Of a stretch of DNA of 64,000 nucleotides, positions 9,701 through 17,686 are shown piece after piece. The stretch spans positions 2,108,001-2,172,000 of the forward strand of contig JADKFS010000001.1 in assembly GCA_016717335.1 (NCBI GenBank), read 5' to 3'. The notes under the pieces were generated by a model. That model was given only the letters and a program-made list of their open reading frames with translations, ran no database searches and was not told the origin of the DNA. Positions within the stretch are counted from its first letter, which is position 1, and every line of letters starts with the position of its first letter. The position numbers and the translations under genes were made by a program. Source of the DNA: Candidatus Ribeiella danica (GTDB lineage: Bacteria > Chloroflexota > Chloroflexia > Chloroflexales > Roseiflexaceae).

Positions 9701-9842
9701 GATCGCGGAGGCGCTGGTCGTCAGCGAGCGCACGGTCACCACCCACGTAGGCAACATCCTTGCCAAGCTCGGGTTTACCTCGCGCGTGCAGGTCGCAACC
9801 TGGGCCGGCGAGAGAGGGCTGGCCGCGCCAACCGCCGAGTAG
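6732..9842 (+). CDS. LuxR-family regulator with AAA_16 ATPase and TPR region
   Basis: 1036 aa. The N-terminus has LIGRAGQLALLTDLL followed by Walker A (IAGEAGIGKSRL, about residues 43-54) and Walker B (LLLIFEDLHWCDD), as in the AAA_16 ATPase family. The middle 500 residues are helical TPR-like repeats. The C-terminus is a LuxR HTH (LTERERSVAALIARGHSNREIAEALVVSERTVTTHV) followed by GNILAKLGF. Such proteins couple ligand sensing through an ATPase to activation of nearby or distant genes; the target is unknown. ATG 6732 is chosen over an open upstream frame from 6534 because the homology starts right after it and a consensus -10 box lies 7 nt ahead. It is followed by a repeat element, not by a cotranscribed gene. 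Unlike the other two LuxR genes here, it carries no heptamer insert. Confidence 0.93.
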   Translation: MSTLRSPSVSSPTLIGRAGQLALLTDLLAQACDGQSRVALIAGEAGIGKSRLVAEVTAIAAARGARSVQGRCFEQDRALPYAPLIDLLRAFCGGRPADVLLPALGAAAAELAKISPDLASALPNLTATPPLELEQEKRRLFQACTQFVQQLTTAGQPLLLIFEDLHWCDDTSLEWLLSLTRELAAQPLLVLLTYRDDETHPKLNQLLAALDRMPLVSELVLPRLAPADVADLLRAIFELSQPPRAEFLDALYGLTDGNPLFIEEVLKSLIAAGDIYREGGAWTRKPLRELHIPRTVQVAVQQRTRQLSEAAHAVLALAAVAGQRFDFGVLQAVTQHSESELLQEVKELIAAQLVLEETDERFAFRHALTRQAIYAALLARERKALHRAVAEALEHRYAAALDSHAGELAYHCYEAGLWAPALEWAQRAAENATRLYAHGEALSHYTRARHCAEQLGQPDHAAAIDQAIGHVHDARGEFPQALEIYARALHAQTDPARRAVLKAEMGAAYVNISDERGPAYLHAALAELNPATQTKEVATALLWLGRHSIYLAQYTQAMTYLDRARRLSEPLDDPATLRYIYSFMASALMLSARFGQGMELAQRCIALGETKRDLPAAALGYLFASEGARYTGRWQDMDAFAERGRQSARQAGWLYREVWNLLQRAKAAYYRGDLRAGVQLARDCAALAIELGERRVVIRSHETLAIVEAALGHEEAAHALGETAVRDADRLTEMTARCWGRMALAALATQREEWARASTLYEQCVALVAGTENRVYQMELGALLAEAYCAQGRLAEATQLIAETLAQTQATGARHYEAVAWRVQGQLLAAQGLAGDAARAFGTAIAICEALGSRLELALALYQRGALQRTRRDVEAARADWTHARALCEQIDARALLWRAHAALGQLALDQHHAAEAERAFAAAGAIVEALAATMRDEAFREHLRRRAAVVIPAELPIASRRAVKAEFGGLTERERSVAALIARGHSNREIAEALVVSERTVTTHVGNILAKLGFTSRVQVATWAGERGLAAPTAE

Positions 9843-9872
9843 CTATCCCCTTATTAGGCATCCGGACGCCAT

Positions 9873-10014
9873 TCCCCTCTCCCCCCTCCCCCCCTCCCCT
9901 GCGGGGAGCGGGGGGGATTCGTGGTGGTGCTGCGGTGCGCTGCTCTGCAGCGCACCGCAGCACCACAGGACACCCCCCCTCCCCTTCCAGGGGAGGGGGC
10001 AGGGGGTGGGGTCA
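9873..10014. repeat. Three-hairpin MITE-like intergenic element, copy 1
   Basis: A roughly 140-bp element with an outer C/G-rich hairpin at each side and a central perfect palindrome with 20-bp arms (9924-9943 and 9947-9966, loop TCT; arm starts GTGGTGCTGCGG). The right outer hairpin is CCCCTCCCCTTCCAGGGGAGGGG and the end reads GGGCAGGGGGTGGGGT. Its reverse complement aligns along its full length with the element at 59328-59468. No coding capacity. Confidence 0.8.
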
Positions 10015-10127
10015 TTCTGCATGATGAGATCTTGCCACGTCCGTGCTCGCCGAGCGCGGGCGTTGTGTTTTCTACGTACTCGGCGGGCGGGTGTGACCAA
10101 TAGATACGTAGTGGCGCCGGGCGCAAT

Positions 10128-10145
10128 ATCGTAGAGCTCTACGAT
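10128..10145. promoter_or_regulatory. 18-bp perfect palindrome
   Basis: ATCGTAGAGCTCTACGAT is self-complementary across all 18 bases and lies about 100 nt upstream of the small gene at 10248. It could be an operator for the 10248-13660 pair; no regulator is identified. The rest of 9843-10247 is the repeat element and unassigned sequence. Confidence 0.35.
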
Positions 10146-10247
10146 GGCAGAGCGGCGCTTTTCGGGTTTAATGCGAGCAACGCCGCGCTCCCGCAAGCGG
10201 CGCCCGCGCGCACCTACACTGCAAGGTGAGAGCTGAAGGAGGCCCGC

Positions 10248-10544
10248 ATGTACGCTGTGATGCAGTGGTACACGTTCGACCCCGCATCGAGCACGGAGCT
10301 CAATCGCCAGATCGAGGATGGGTGTGTGCCGCTGCTGCGCCACCTTCCCGGCTTCGTCGCGTGCTACTGGCTGGACAGCGGCGCGGGCGCCGGCGCGTCG
10401 CTCTGCGCGTTTGAGGATCAGGCCAGCGCGTTTGCCGCGCTCGCGCTAGTGGCAAAGAGCGGCCCGGCCCGCCTGGCGGCGCTGGTAGGCCAGCCCGAAG
10501 TGCTCGCGGGCGCGGTCACGGTGTTTGCCAACGCGGGGCTCTAG
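10248..10544 (+). CDS. Small conserved hypothetical protein, possible dimeric alpha/beta barrel
   Basis: 98 aa, with AAGGAGG 6-7 nt before ATG 10248. The pattern (strand MYAVMQWYTFDP, helix ELNRQIEDGCVPLLRHLPGFVACYWLDSG, strand ASLCAFEDQASAFAALALV) resembles the ferredoxin-like ABM/EthD dimeric alpha/beta barrel fold, where small proteins bind or oxidise hydrophobic substrates. No catalytic residue can be named. It lies 53 nt upstream of the secreted beta-helix protein and may share its transcript. Confidence 0.7.
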   Translation: MYAVMQWYTFDPASSTELNRQIEDGCVPLLRHLPGFVACYWLDSGAGAGASLCAFEDQASAFAALALVAKSGPARLAALVGQPEVLAGAVTVFANAGL

Positions 10545-10597
10545 CAGTCCGGCCGAGCTGGCGGATTTGATACCGATCTCGTTCAGAGGAGGAATCC

Positions 10598-13500
10598 ATG
10601 ACCACCACACCCAGGCGCCTCAAACCGTTCAGCGCGCGCGGCGTGCGCCCGATCCTGATCGCGGCTCTGCTCGCGCTGGCCCTTGGCTTCGGCCGGCCGC
10701 TGCCGGCCGCGGCCGATAGCACCATCGCCGTCAACAGTACCGCCGACGCGGCGGTAGCCGGCGACGGCCAGTGCACGCTGCGCGAGGCCATCCTGAACGC
10801 GAACGCGGATGGCGACACGACCGGCGGCGACTGCGCGGCCGGCAGCGGCGCCGACACGATCACCTTCGGCGTCACCGGCACGATCGCGCTCGCCAGCACG
10901 CTGCCCGACATCGCCGGCGACCTGACGATCAGCGGCCCCAGCGCGGCGCAGCTGACGATCAGCGGCGGCGGGGCCGTGCGCGTGCTGCGCCAGGTCAACG
11001 TCGGCGTTCAGCTGGCGCTGGACCACCTGACGGTGGCGAACGGCAGCAACCAGCAGGGCGGCGGTATCTTCAACCGCGGCATCCTGCGGATCTCCGACAG
11101 CGCCTTTGTCAACAATACCTCCACCGCCTATGGCGGCGCGATCTTCAACCAGGGCGCGTATATGACGGTGACGAACAGCACGTTTAGCGGCAACAGCGCC
11201 GCCTCGGGCGGCGCGGGCATCTACAACCAGCCGCTCAACCCAGGCGACGTGCTGCTGATCAGCGGCGGCACCTTCACAAATAACAATGCGGCCGGCGGCG
11301 CCGGTTTGTTCACGCTGGACGGCACGGTGATGCTGTCGGGCGAGTTCTCGGGCAACAGCGCCTCGCAGGGCGCGGGCGTGTACAGCGACCGCGGCGCGCT
11401 GACGGTCACCAGCAGCCGCTTTGCGAACAACAGCGCCAGCAGCACCGGCGGCGGAATCTTCTTTCGAGGCGCCTACACCCTGGATGTCGGCGTCACCACC
11501 TTCTCGGCCAACAGCGCCGGCCTGAGCGGCGCCAGCATCTACAGCCAGGGCGGCACGGTGATCGCTCAGTACGACACCTTCACCAATAACGACGCGACCA
11601 GCGGCAGCGGCGCCGGCATCTCCAGCGACGGCGGCTCACTGGCAGTGAGCTACAGCACCTTTTCGGGCAACCGCGGCGCCGGCGCTGGTGGGCTGCTAGC
11701 GACCGGCCCGCTGACGGTGAGCAGCAGCGTCTTTAGCGATAACCAGGTCACCAACTCGGGCGGCGGGATCATGGCCTATGGCCAAACCACGGTGAGCGAC
11801 AGCAGCTTCACCGGCAACAGCGCCACGCGCTCGGGCGGCGGGATCTGGAGCTATACCGGCGCGAGCGTGCTGGTGCGCACCAGCACGGTGGCGAACAACA
11901 GCACCGGCGCGATCGGCGGCGGGCTGAGCAACGAGGGCGGCGCGCTCACGCTTGTGAACAGCACGGTGGCGAACAATAGCTCGGGCTCGATCGGCGGCGG
12001 CATCGACAACCGCGGCAGCGTGACCGTCATCCACAGCACGCTCAGCGGCAACAGCGCGACCGACCTTGGCTCGGCCATTCGCAACGCAAGCGGCGCGTCC
12101 GTCACGCTGCGCAACACGATCATCGCCGGCAGCGCGGCCATCGCCAACTGCGGCGGCTCGATCGCCGACGGCGGCTACAATATCGACAGCGGCGCGAGCT
12201 GCGGCCTGAGCCAGGCCAGCGGCTCGAAAGCGAGCACCGACCCGCGCCTCGACGCCAGCGGCCTGCAGACCAACAGCGGCACCACCAAGACGATCGCGCT
12301 CCAGCCCAGCAGCCCGGCCGTCAACGCTGTCCCGCTAGCCAGCTGCACCGACCAGACCGGCGCGGCGCTGGCCGCCGACCAGCGTGGCGCCGCGCGCCCG
12401 TACGGGGCCGCCTGCGATACCGGCGCGTATGAGCTGCAGCAGGACCCGCCCCCGCCGCCGCCCGCGTCGGCCGACCTGAGCGTGAGCCAGAGCGCCGACC
12501 GCGACCCGGTCGTGGTGGGAGAGAGCGTCACCTTTACCATCGTCGCCAGCAACGCCGGCCCCGACACGGCCCAAAACGTGGTCATCACCGAGCAGATGCA
12601 GCAGTTCGCCACGTTCGTTTCGGCCAGCGCCGGATGCAGCCGGGTCGACGCCACCGTCACCTGCAATGTCGGCAGCCTGGCCGCCGGCGCCAGCGCGAAT
12701 GCGCAAGTGACCATCAGCTCGCCTTACGATGGCGCGATCGTCACCGTCGCCAGCGTCAGCTCCAGCACGGGCGACCCGGCGCCCACCAATAACAGCTTCA
12801 CCGGTCGCGTCACCGTGAACCCGGCCAACCAGGCGCCGACCGACATCGCGCTGAGCAACGGCAGCGTCGCCGAGAATAGCCCGATCGGCAGCGCCATCGG
12901 CACCTTCAGCACCACCGACCCGGACGCCGGCGACACGCATACGTACGCGCTGGTGGCCAACTTTGGGGACAACGCCGCGTTCACGGTCGACGGCGCCACG
13001 CTCAAGACCAACAACGCGCTCGACTACGAGACCAAGAGCAGCTACCTGGTCGCCGTGCGCTCGACCGACGCGGGCGGGCTGTGGTTCGAGAAAGTCTTCG
13101 TCATCAGCGTCACCGACGTCAACGAGCACGTCAACACCGCGCCGACGATCGTGGTGGCGGGGGGCGGCAGCGCCAGCGGCGCAGCGACCGGCACGATGAA
13201 CCTGGCGGTGGCGGATGCGGACGGCGACAGCCTGACGCTGAGCGCCAGCTCGTCGAACGCCAGCCTGGTGCCGAGCGGCAACATCGTGCTCGCGGGTAGC
13301 GGCGCCAACCGCACCGTGCGCATCACCGCCGTCCCGCAGAAGAACGCCGCCAGCGCGACGATCACCATCACCGTGAGCGACGGCAACGGCGGCGCTGCCA
13401 CGGCGACGATCAAGGTGCTGGTCGGCACCAGCAAGAAGGAGACGCTCACGGGCAGCGCCGGCGCGGACATGCTCTTCGGCCTGGCCGGGAACGACACGAT

Positions 13501-13660
13501 CAGCGGGGGCGCCGGCAACGACCTGCTGGTCGGCGGCGATGGCAACGACACGCTGACCGGCGGCCTGGGCGCCGATGGGTTCAGCGGCGGCGCCGGCAAG
13601 GATAGCGCGACCGACTTTAGCGCGGCCCAGGGCGACACGCGGGACGGCACGATCCCATAA
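10598..13660 (+). CDS. Secreted CSLREA/parallel beta-helix protein with DUF11, cadherin-like and RTX repeats
   Basis: 1020 aa with AGGAGGA before the ATG. Residues about 12-42 are a signal peptide (basic start, then LIAALLALALGFG ... AAADS). The CSLREA motif follows (STADAAVAGDGQCTLREAIL), then about 500 residues of right-handed parallel beta-helix repeats rich in NNS/GNSA (polymorphic outer-membrane-protein type), then a DUF11 domain (ADLSVSQSADRDPVVVGESV), a cadherin-like segment (ENSPIGSAIGTFSTTDPDAGD), a second Ig-like segment, and C-terminal RTX nonapeptide repeats (GNDTISGGAGNDLLVGG) that bind calcium and often end secreted proteins. Likely a surface or extracellular adhesin or matrix protein. 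It converges on the MFS gene across a long palindrome. Confidence 0.9.
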   Translation: MTTTPRRLKPFSARGVRPILIAALLALALGFGRPLPAAADSTIAVNSTADAAVAGDGQCTLREAILNANADGDTTGGDCAAGSGADTITFGVTGTIALASTLPDIAGDLTISGPSAAQLTISGGGAVRVLRQVNVGVQLALDHLTVANGSNQQGGGIFNRGILRISDSAFVNNTSTAYGGAIFNQGAYMTVTNSTFSGNSAASGGAGIYNQPLNPGDVLLISGGTFTNNNAAGGAGLFTLDGTVMLSGEFSGNSASQGAGVYSDRGALTVTSSRFANNSASSTGGGIFFRGAYTLDVGVTTFSANSAGLSGASIYSQGGTVIAQYDTFTNNDATSGSGAGISSDGGSLAVSYSTFSGNRGAGAGGLLATGPLTVSSSVFSDNQVTNSGGGIMAYGQTTVSDSSFTGNSATRSGGGIWSYTGASVLVRTSTVANNSTGAIGGGLSNEGGALTLVNSTVANNSSGSIGGGIDNRGSVTVIHSTLSGNSATDLGSAIRNASGASVTLRNTIIAGSAAIANCGGSIADGGYNIDSGASCGLSQASGSKASTDPRLDASGLQTNSGTTKTIALQPSSPAVNAVPLASCTDQTGAALAADQRGAARPYGAACDTGAYELQQDPPPPPPASADLSVSQSADRDPVVVGESVTFTIVASNAGPDTAQNVVITEQMQQFATFVSASAGCSRVDATVTCNVGSLAAGASANAQVTISSPYDGAIVTVASVSSSTGDPAPTNNSFTGRVTVNPANQAPTDIALSNGSVAENSPIGSAIGTFSTTDPDAGDTHTYALVANFGDNAAFTVDGATLKTNNALDYETKSSYLVAVRSTDAGGLWFEKVFVISVTDVNEHVNTAPTIVVAGGGSASGAATGTMNLAVADADGDSLTLSASSSNASLVPSGNIVLAGSGANRTVRITAVPQKNAASATITITVSDGNGGAATATIKVLVGTSKKETLTGSAGADMLFGLAGNDTISGGAGNDLLVGGDGNDTLTGGLGADGFSGGAGKDSATDFSAAQGDTRDGTIP

Positions 13661-13706
13661 GGCCGGCTTTGCGATGCCACGTTCCTGATCCCTGGCCTCT
13701 GACACT

Positions 13707-13767
13707 ATGGAGTAAGTGCGGTGGGATGCGGCGCGCAGCGCGCCGCATCCCACCGCACTTACTCCAT
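13707..13767. terminator. Perfect 30-bp inverted repeat with 1-nt loop between convergent genes
   Basis: Bases 13707-13736 and 13738-13767 are exact reverse complements around a single A at 13737. The right end overlaps the last codons of the MFS gene: read on the minus strand the arm begins ATGGAGTAA, which is Met-Glu-stop. It lies between the convergent secreted-protein and MFS genes and probably acts as a bidirectional terminator, although there is no T-run. Confidence 0.7.
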
Positions 13768-15357
13768 GATCTGCGCAGTGCTGCGGCCGTGCGGATTGCC
13801 AACAAAGAAGGCCAGCACGAACGCGACCAGAACCGTGCCGGTGATCAGCAGCAGCGCATCGCGGTAGGCCATAATCGTGGCTTGGAGACGCAGCTGGATC
13901 ACTACCTGCCGGAGCACCTGCGCCTGCACCGGTAGCGTCCAGCGCCCTTGCGCCGCCGCCTGCCCAACTATGCCGCTCATATAGGCATACAGCGGCGACG
14001 ACTGAGTCGTTTGCTCGGCTAGGTGTGCGTAGTGCGGCGTCGTGCTACTTTTGACGTACGTCGCCAGAAACGAGGTGACGAAGGCTGATGACACCTGGCG
14101 AAGGACTGTGAAGAACGACGCCCCCCGCGCCAGCTTTGCGCGCGGCACCTTGCTCAGCGCAATCACGCTGGCCGGCTGGCTCGCGAAGCCGAGGCCGATG
14201 CTTCGCCCGATCAGCCAGAGCTGCAGCAAGCGCGTCGGCGTCGTCAGCGTCAGGCCCGAGAGTAGATAATTTGCGATGCCCAGGGCCACCAGGCCGAGCA
14301 AGATTGACAATTTCGGCCCAAAGCGATCCATCGCGAGACCGGATATCGGCAGCGCGATCAGCGTCATCAGCGACGAAGGCAGCAGCACCAACGCGGCTTG
14401 CTGTGGGTTCAGCCCGCGCAGCACTTGCAGATACTGCGGCACCAGGAACAGCGCGCCAAATAGGGCGAACGTCATGGCCACCGTGATCAACAGCGCGCTG
14501 GTCCAGTTCCAGCTCTTGAAGAGGCTGAAATCCAAGAGCGGGTCGTCGGTGCGCAGCTCGACGACGACCAGCGCGAGCAGGCAGATCAGGCCGAAGCCGA
14601 CGAACCCGATCACGGTCGCGGAGCCCCACCCCAGGCTGGCAGCCTCGCCAACCCCGTAGACCAGCGATGAGAACGTCAGCGTCGCGAGCGTCAGGCCGCG
14701 AATGTCGAGCCGCGCGTTCTCGTTGACGCGCCCGCGCCGCAGCAGTATCGCGCACATAAACAGCCCGACAATGCCAATCGGCACATTCAGGTAGAAGATA
14801 AGCTGCCAGTTGAAGTACTGGATGATATAGCCGCCCAGCGTCGGGCCGAGCGCCGGCGCCAGCAGCACGGGGATACCGATCGCCGCCTGGCTGCGCCCGC
14901 GCTCTTCGGGCGGGAAGACCGCGTAGACCTGCGCCATGCCGATCGGCATCAGCGCGCCGCCGCCCAGGCCCTGCAGGACCCGGAAGAAGATCATGCTGTT
15001 GACGCTCCAGGACAGCCCGCACAGCATCGACGCGATGGTGAACAGCGCCAGCGAGATCATGTAGATCCACTTCGTGCCGAAGCGATCGGCGAGGTAGCCG
15101 AACAGCGGGACGCTGACCGTCTGCGCGAGGGTGTAGGAGGTCACAACCCACTGCATATCGTTCAACGTGGCGCCGAAGACGGCCTGCAGCCTGGGCAGCG
15201 CGATATTGACCACGGTCGAGTCGAGCACGGCCATGAAGAGGCCAAAGATCACCGTGATGGCGACCAGCCATTTATACTCAAGCCCCAGAAAGCTGCGCGC
15301 CGCGGGCTGCTGGGGGGCGAGCGGGTTCGCCGGCTGGAGCGATTGTGCGATACTCAT
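13759..15357 (-). CDS. MFS multidrug efflux transporter, DHA2 (EmrB/QacA) family
   Basis: About 532 aa with 14 predicted hydrophobic segments, the number expected for the DHA2 drug:H+ antiporter family. Visible marks are TVVNIALPRLQAVFG in helix 1 (motif D1 region), LADRFGTKWIYM (motif A), FRVLQGLGGGALMPIG (motif B), and LLAPALGPTLGGYIIQYFNWQLIFYLNVPIG (motif C and beyond). The start ATG 15357 has GGGAG at 6-7 nt; the frame could also open at TTG 15360. It is the last gene of a three-gene minus-strand operon with two HlyD-type adaptors, 14 nt after the preceding stop, an EmrAB-like export arrangement. Substrates are unknown. Its last two codons and stop lie inside the 30-bp palindrome. Confidence 0.93.
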   Translation of the reverse strand: MSIAQSLQPANPLAPQQPAARSFLGLEYKWLVAITVIFGLFMAVLDSTVVNIALPRLQAVFGATLNDMQWVVTSYTLAQTVSVPLFGYLADRFGTKWIYMISLALFTIASMLCGLSWSVNSMIFFRVLQGLGGGALMPIGMAQVYAVFPPEERGRSQAAIGIPVLLAPALGPTLGGYIIQYFNWQLIFYLNVPIGIVGLFMCAILLRRGRVNENARLDIRGLTLATLTFSSLVYGVGEAASLGWGSATVIGFVGFGLICLLALVVVELRTDDPLLDFSLFKSWNWTSALLITVAMTFALFGALFLVPQYLQVLRGLNPQQAALVLLPSSLMTLIALPISGLAMDRFGPKLSILLGLVALGIANYLLSGLTLTTPTRLLQLWLIGRSIGLGFASQPASVIALSKVPRAKLARGASFFTVLRQVSSAFVTSFLATYVKSSTTPHYAHLAEQTTQSSPLYAYMSGIVGQAAAQGRWTLPVQAQVLRQVVIQLRLQATIMAYRDALLLITGTVLVAFVLAFFVGNPHGRSTAQIME

Positions 15358-15371
15358 CAAACGCTCCCTGG

Positions 15372-16880
15372 CTACCTGGCGGCGATCGCCACGCTGACCT
15401 GCATGCCTGGGCGCAGGCCGGTCTGCTTGTCGAGTTCGATCCGCACCAGGTAGCTGCGCCCCGCGCCGCTCGCGGTCGCTTCCGGCGCGATGTAGCTAAC
15501 TTTTCCGCTATAGGCCAGGTCAAGCGCGTCAACGCCGATCTGAACCGTTTGGCCAGGCTGCACCTGTGCGATATCGGCATCGCTAATCTGCACCTCGACT
15601 CGCAGCTTGCTCAGATCCACCATCCGAATGGCCGGCTGGCCGACGGTGGTGCTGGCATCGAATTGGTCGACGTTGACCTGAGCGATCTGGCCGGCGTAGG
15701 GCGCGTGAATCTCGGCGTACGCGCGGCTGAGCTGGGCTTGCTGAAGCGCAGCCTGGGCCTGCGCCACATTGGCCTGCGCGCCGTTCACGCCCGCATCTGC
15801 CACCGCAACGGTCGCCTCGACCCGCGCTTTATCCGAAGGACGGGGGTCGGGCTGGAGATTCGCGAGATTCGCCTGAGCGAGCGCCAGATTGGCCTGGGCC
15901 GCCGCGACAATATCCTGATCGGCGGGCACGGCTACTTTGTTGAGCGCGGCTTGCGCCTGGGTGACCTGCTGCTCGATCGTCTGCACGCCCACAATCTCAG
16001 CCTGGCGCGCCTGGTCGGCGTCGATCTGGGCCTGCTCAACCCGCTGCTCGGCCTGGTGCATCGCCGCCTCCGCCTGAACAAAGAGGGTGTAGTACGGCGC
16101 CCGCTGCGTGTCGGTGAGCTTATTCGGCGTCTTCTTGCCGGTAGTTGGGTTGACCGTATCTGGATTGGCCGGATTCTTGCCGGTCTCCTGCACGAAATCC
16201 CAATTGCTCTTGGCGCTGGCATAGGCCGCCTGGGCCTGCTGAAGCGTGAGCACAGCCTGCGCGACCGCCGCGTCGGCGCTGGTCTTCGCGCGCGAAAGCT
16301 TGTCCTTCGTCGACTGCAGGGTGTCTTCCGCAATCGTCAGGCCAGACTCGGCGGCGATCACGTTCTGGCTTTGGCCAGTGCGGGCCTGCTTCAGCGCGAC
16401 CTGCGCGGCCTGCACCTGAGCGCGTGCTGCGCTCAGCACCGCCGGCTTCGGCGGGTCGGTCAGGGCCGACTGCGCGGCCAGCGCAACTTGCTTCTGAGCC
16501 TGGGCGCTCTGCAGCTGGGCCTGGGCGACTTGCAGCGCGGCCTGCGCCTGGTTCACCTTCTCATCGAACGAGCGCGTGTCCAGCACGGCGAGAAGCTGGC
16601 CCTGATTGACCGAATCGCCTTCTTTGACCAGCACCTGCGCGACCGTGCCAGCCACCTGGAACGTGAGGTTCGCATCCTGGGCCGGCTTGACCTCGCCGAT
16701 GGCGTTGATGCCAACGCTCATCGCCTGTGCCGGGGCGGCGGCGGCGGGCTGGGCGGCGGCGCTCGTCGATTGGGGCTGAGCCGCCGCAGGTGGGGATGGT
16801 TCGCTTCCACACGCCGCAAGCTGAGTCGCGAGCACGCCGGCGACCGCGGCCAACACAAGTAGCCTATATCGCTGCTTCAT
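15372..16880 (-). CDS. HlyD/EmrA-family efflux adaptor lipoprotein, long coiled-coil form
   Basis: 502 aa, ATG 16880 preceded by AAGGAGT. The N-terminus is a lipoprotein signal (LLVLAAVAGVLATQLAAC, lipobox LAAC, Cys at residue 24). A split biotinyl-lipoyl-like domain (ANLTFQVAGTVAQVLVKEGDSVNQGQLLAVLD ... YAEIHAPYAGQIAQVNVDQFDASTTVGQ) flanks a very long Ala/Gln-rich alpha-helical coiled coil (residues about 110-370), followed by the beta-barrel and the end (SYLVRIELDKQTGLRPGMQVSVAI). Such adaptors link a membrane pump to the cell exterior. It sits 13 nt downstream of a second, shorter adaptor gene and 14 nt upstream of the MFS pump, so the three form one export operon. The coiled coil is longer than in typical EmrA. 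Confidence 0.9.
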   Translation of the reverse strand: MKQRYRLLVLAAVAGVLATQLAACGSEPSPPAAAQPQSTSAAAQPAAAAPAQAMSVGINAIGEVKPAQDANLTFQVAGTVAQVLVKEGDSVNQGQLLAVLDTRSFDEKVNQAQAALQVAQAQLQSAQAQKQVALAAQSALTDPPKPAVLSAARAQVQAAQVALKQARTGQSQNVIAAESGLTIAEDTLQSTKDKLSRAKTSADAAVAQAVLTLQQAQAAYASAKSNWDFVQETGKNPANPDTVNPTTGKKTPNKLTDTQRAPYYTLFVQAEAAMHQAEQRVEQAQIDADQARQAEIVGVQTIEQQVTQAQAALNKVAVPADQDIVAAAQANLALAQANLANLQPDPRPSDKARVEATVAVADAGVNGAQANVAQAQAALQQAQLSRAYAEIHAPYAGQIAQVNVDQFDASTTVGQPAIRMVDLSKLRVEVQISDADIAQVQPGQTVQIGVDALDLAYSGKVSYIAPEATASGAGRSYLVRIELDKQTGLRPGMQVSVAIAAR

Positions 16881-16893
16881 AGCAATCTACTCC

Positions 16894-17579
16894 TTACACC
16901 GTGCGGATACGCACGTACGCATTCTCGCCTGGGTAGAGCGTGGTTCCGCTGGTTGCGCCGATGTCGATGTGCACCTCAATACGCTGAGATACCTTGGTGA
17001 AGTTGCCCGTCGAGCGGTCGCTTGAAGGGATCAGCGCGAACGAGCTAGCGGTCGCCGGCAGCACTTCGCTGACCGTGCCAGAGTAGACATTGCTACCGGT
17101 CGCATCAACCGTAACCTCGACCGGCTGCCCAACATGGACTTTATGGATCACGCTCTCGTCGATATAGGCGGTGATATGCATGGCGTTGAGGTTTGCGACA
17201 TACGCCAGCGCCTGCGCTTGGCCCACAACCTGGCCTTCCTTGCCGTCGACGCGCAGGATCGTGCCGTTGATCGGCGCGGTGATATTGCTGTAGGCCGAGC
17301 CAGTCGTCGGCTTAACCTGGCCGAGCACCTGGCCCGCGCGCACCGTATCGCCCGGCTTGATCCGCCAGATCACCAGCGTGCCCGAGGCCAGCGGCGCAAC
17401 CGACACCATGTTCGAGTCGACCAGCGCGTCATCCGTCGTTACGTAGCGGGTAGAGTTGATATAGTACGTGTAGCCAAAGCGTGCAACCAGGGCCAGTACG
17501 ATATCGGCGGGATGACGGCGCGCCCACGGCGCCGCACGCGTTTGAGCTGGTCATCGCCCGTGAGCCTGGCCGATTTCAC
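16894..17579 (-). CDS. Second HlyD-family efflux adaptor, apparently frameshifted near its N-terminus
   Basis: The frame ending at 16894 encodes an HlyD adaptor core: STRYVTTDDALVDSN, MVSVAPLASGTLVIWRIKPGDTVRAGQVLGQV, ITAPINGTILRVDGKEGQVVG, and the C-terminal barrel to YPGENAYVRIRTV. Homology clearly extends upstream of the first in-frame ATG (17409) through a membrane helix (IVLALVARFGYTYYIN), but that frame meets a stop with no ATG/GTG/TTG. A plausible start, GTG 17579 with a basic stretch (LKRVRRRGRAVI), lies in the neighbouring frame. A one-base shift near 17500-17515 would join them. It is either a real frameshift or a sequence error. A pipeline would probably call 16894-17409 only. First gene of the efflux operon. 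Confidence 0.65.
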
Positions 17580-17686
17580 GCCGGTTATGTTCGACTCAGA
17601 TCTCCCACCGCGCCTCCCTTCGTACAGTACATGAGCCTCCCAGTCGTATGTATCGCTGCTGCGAGTGAGAGAAGGAGTTGAATGCT

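Noticed and set aside
9843..10343. A 166-aa minus frame across the repeat element
   Set aside because: Half of it translates the three-hairpin repeat and it overlaps the start of the better supported 98-aa gene.
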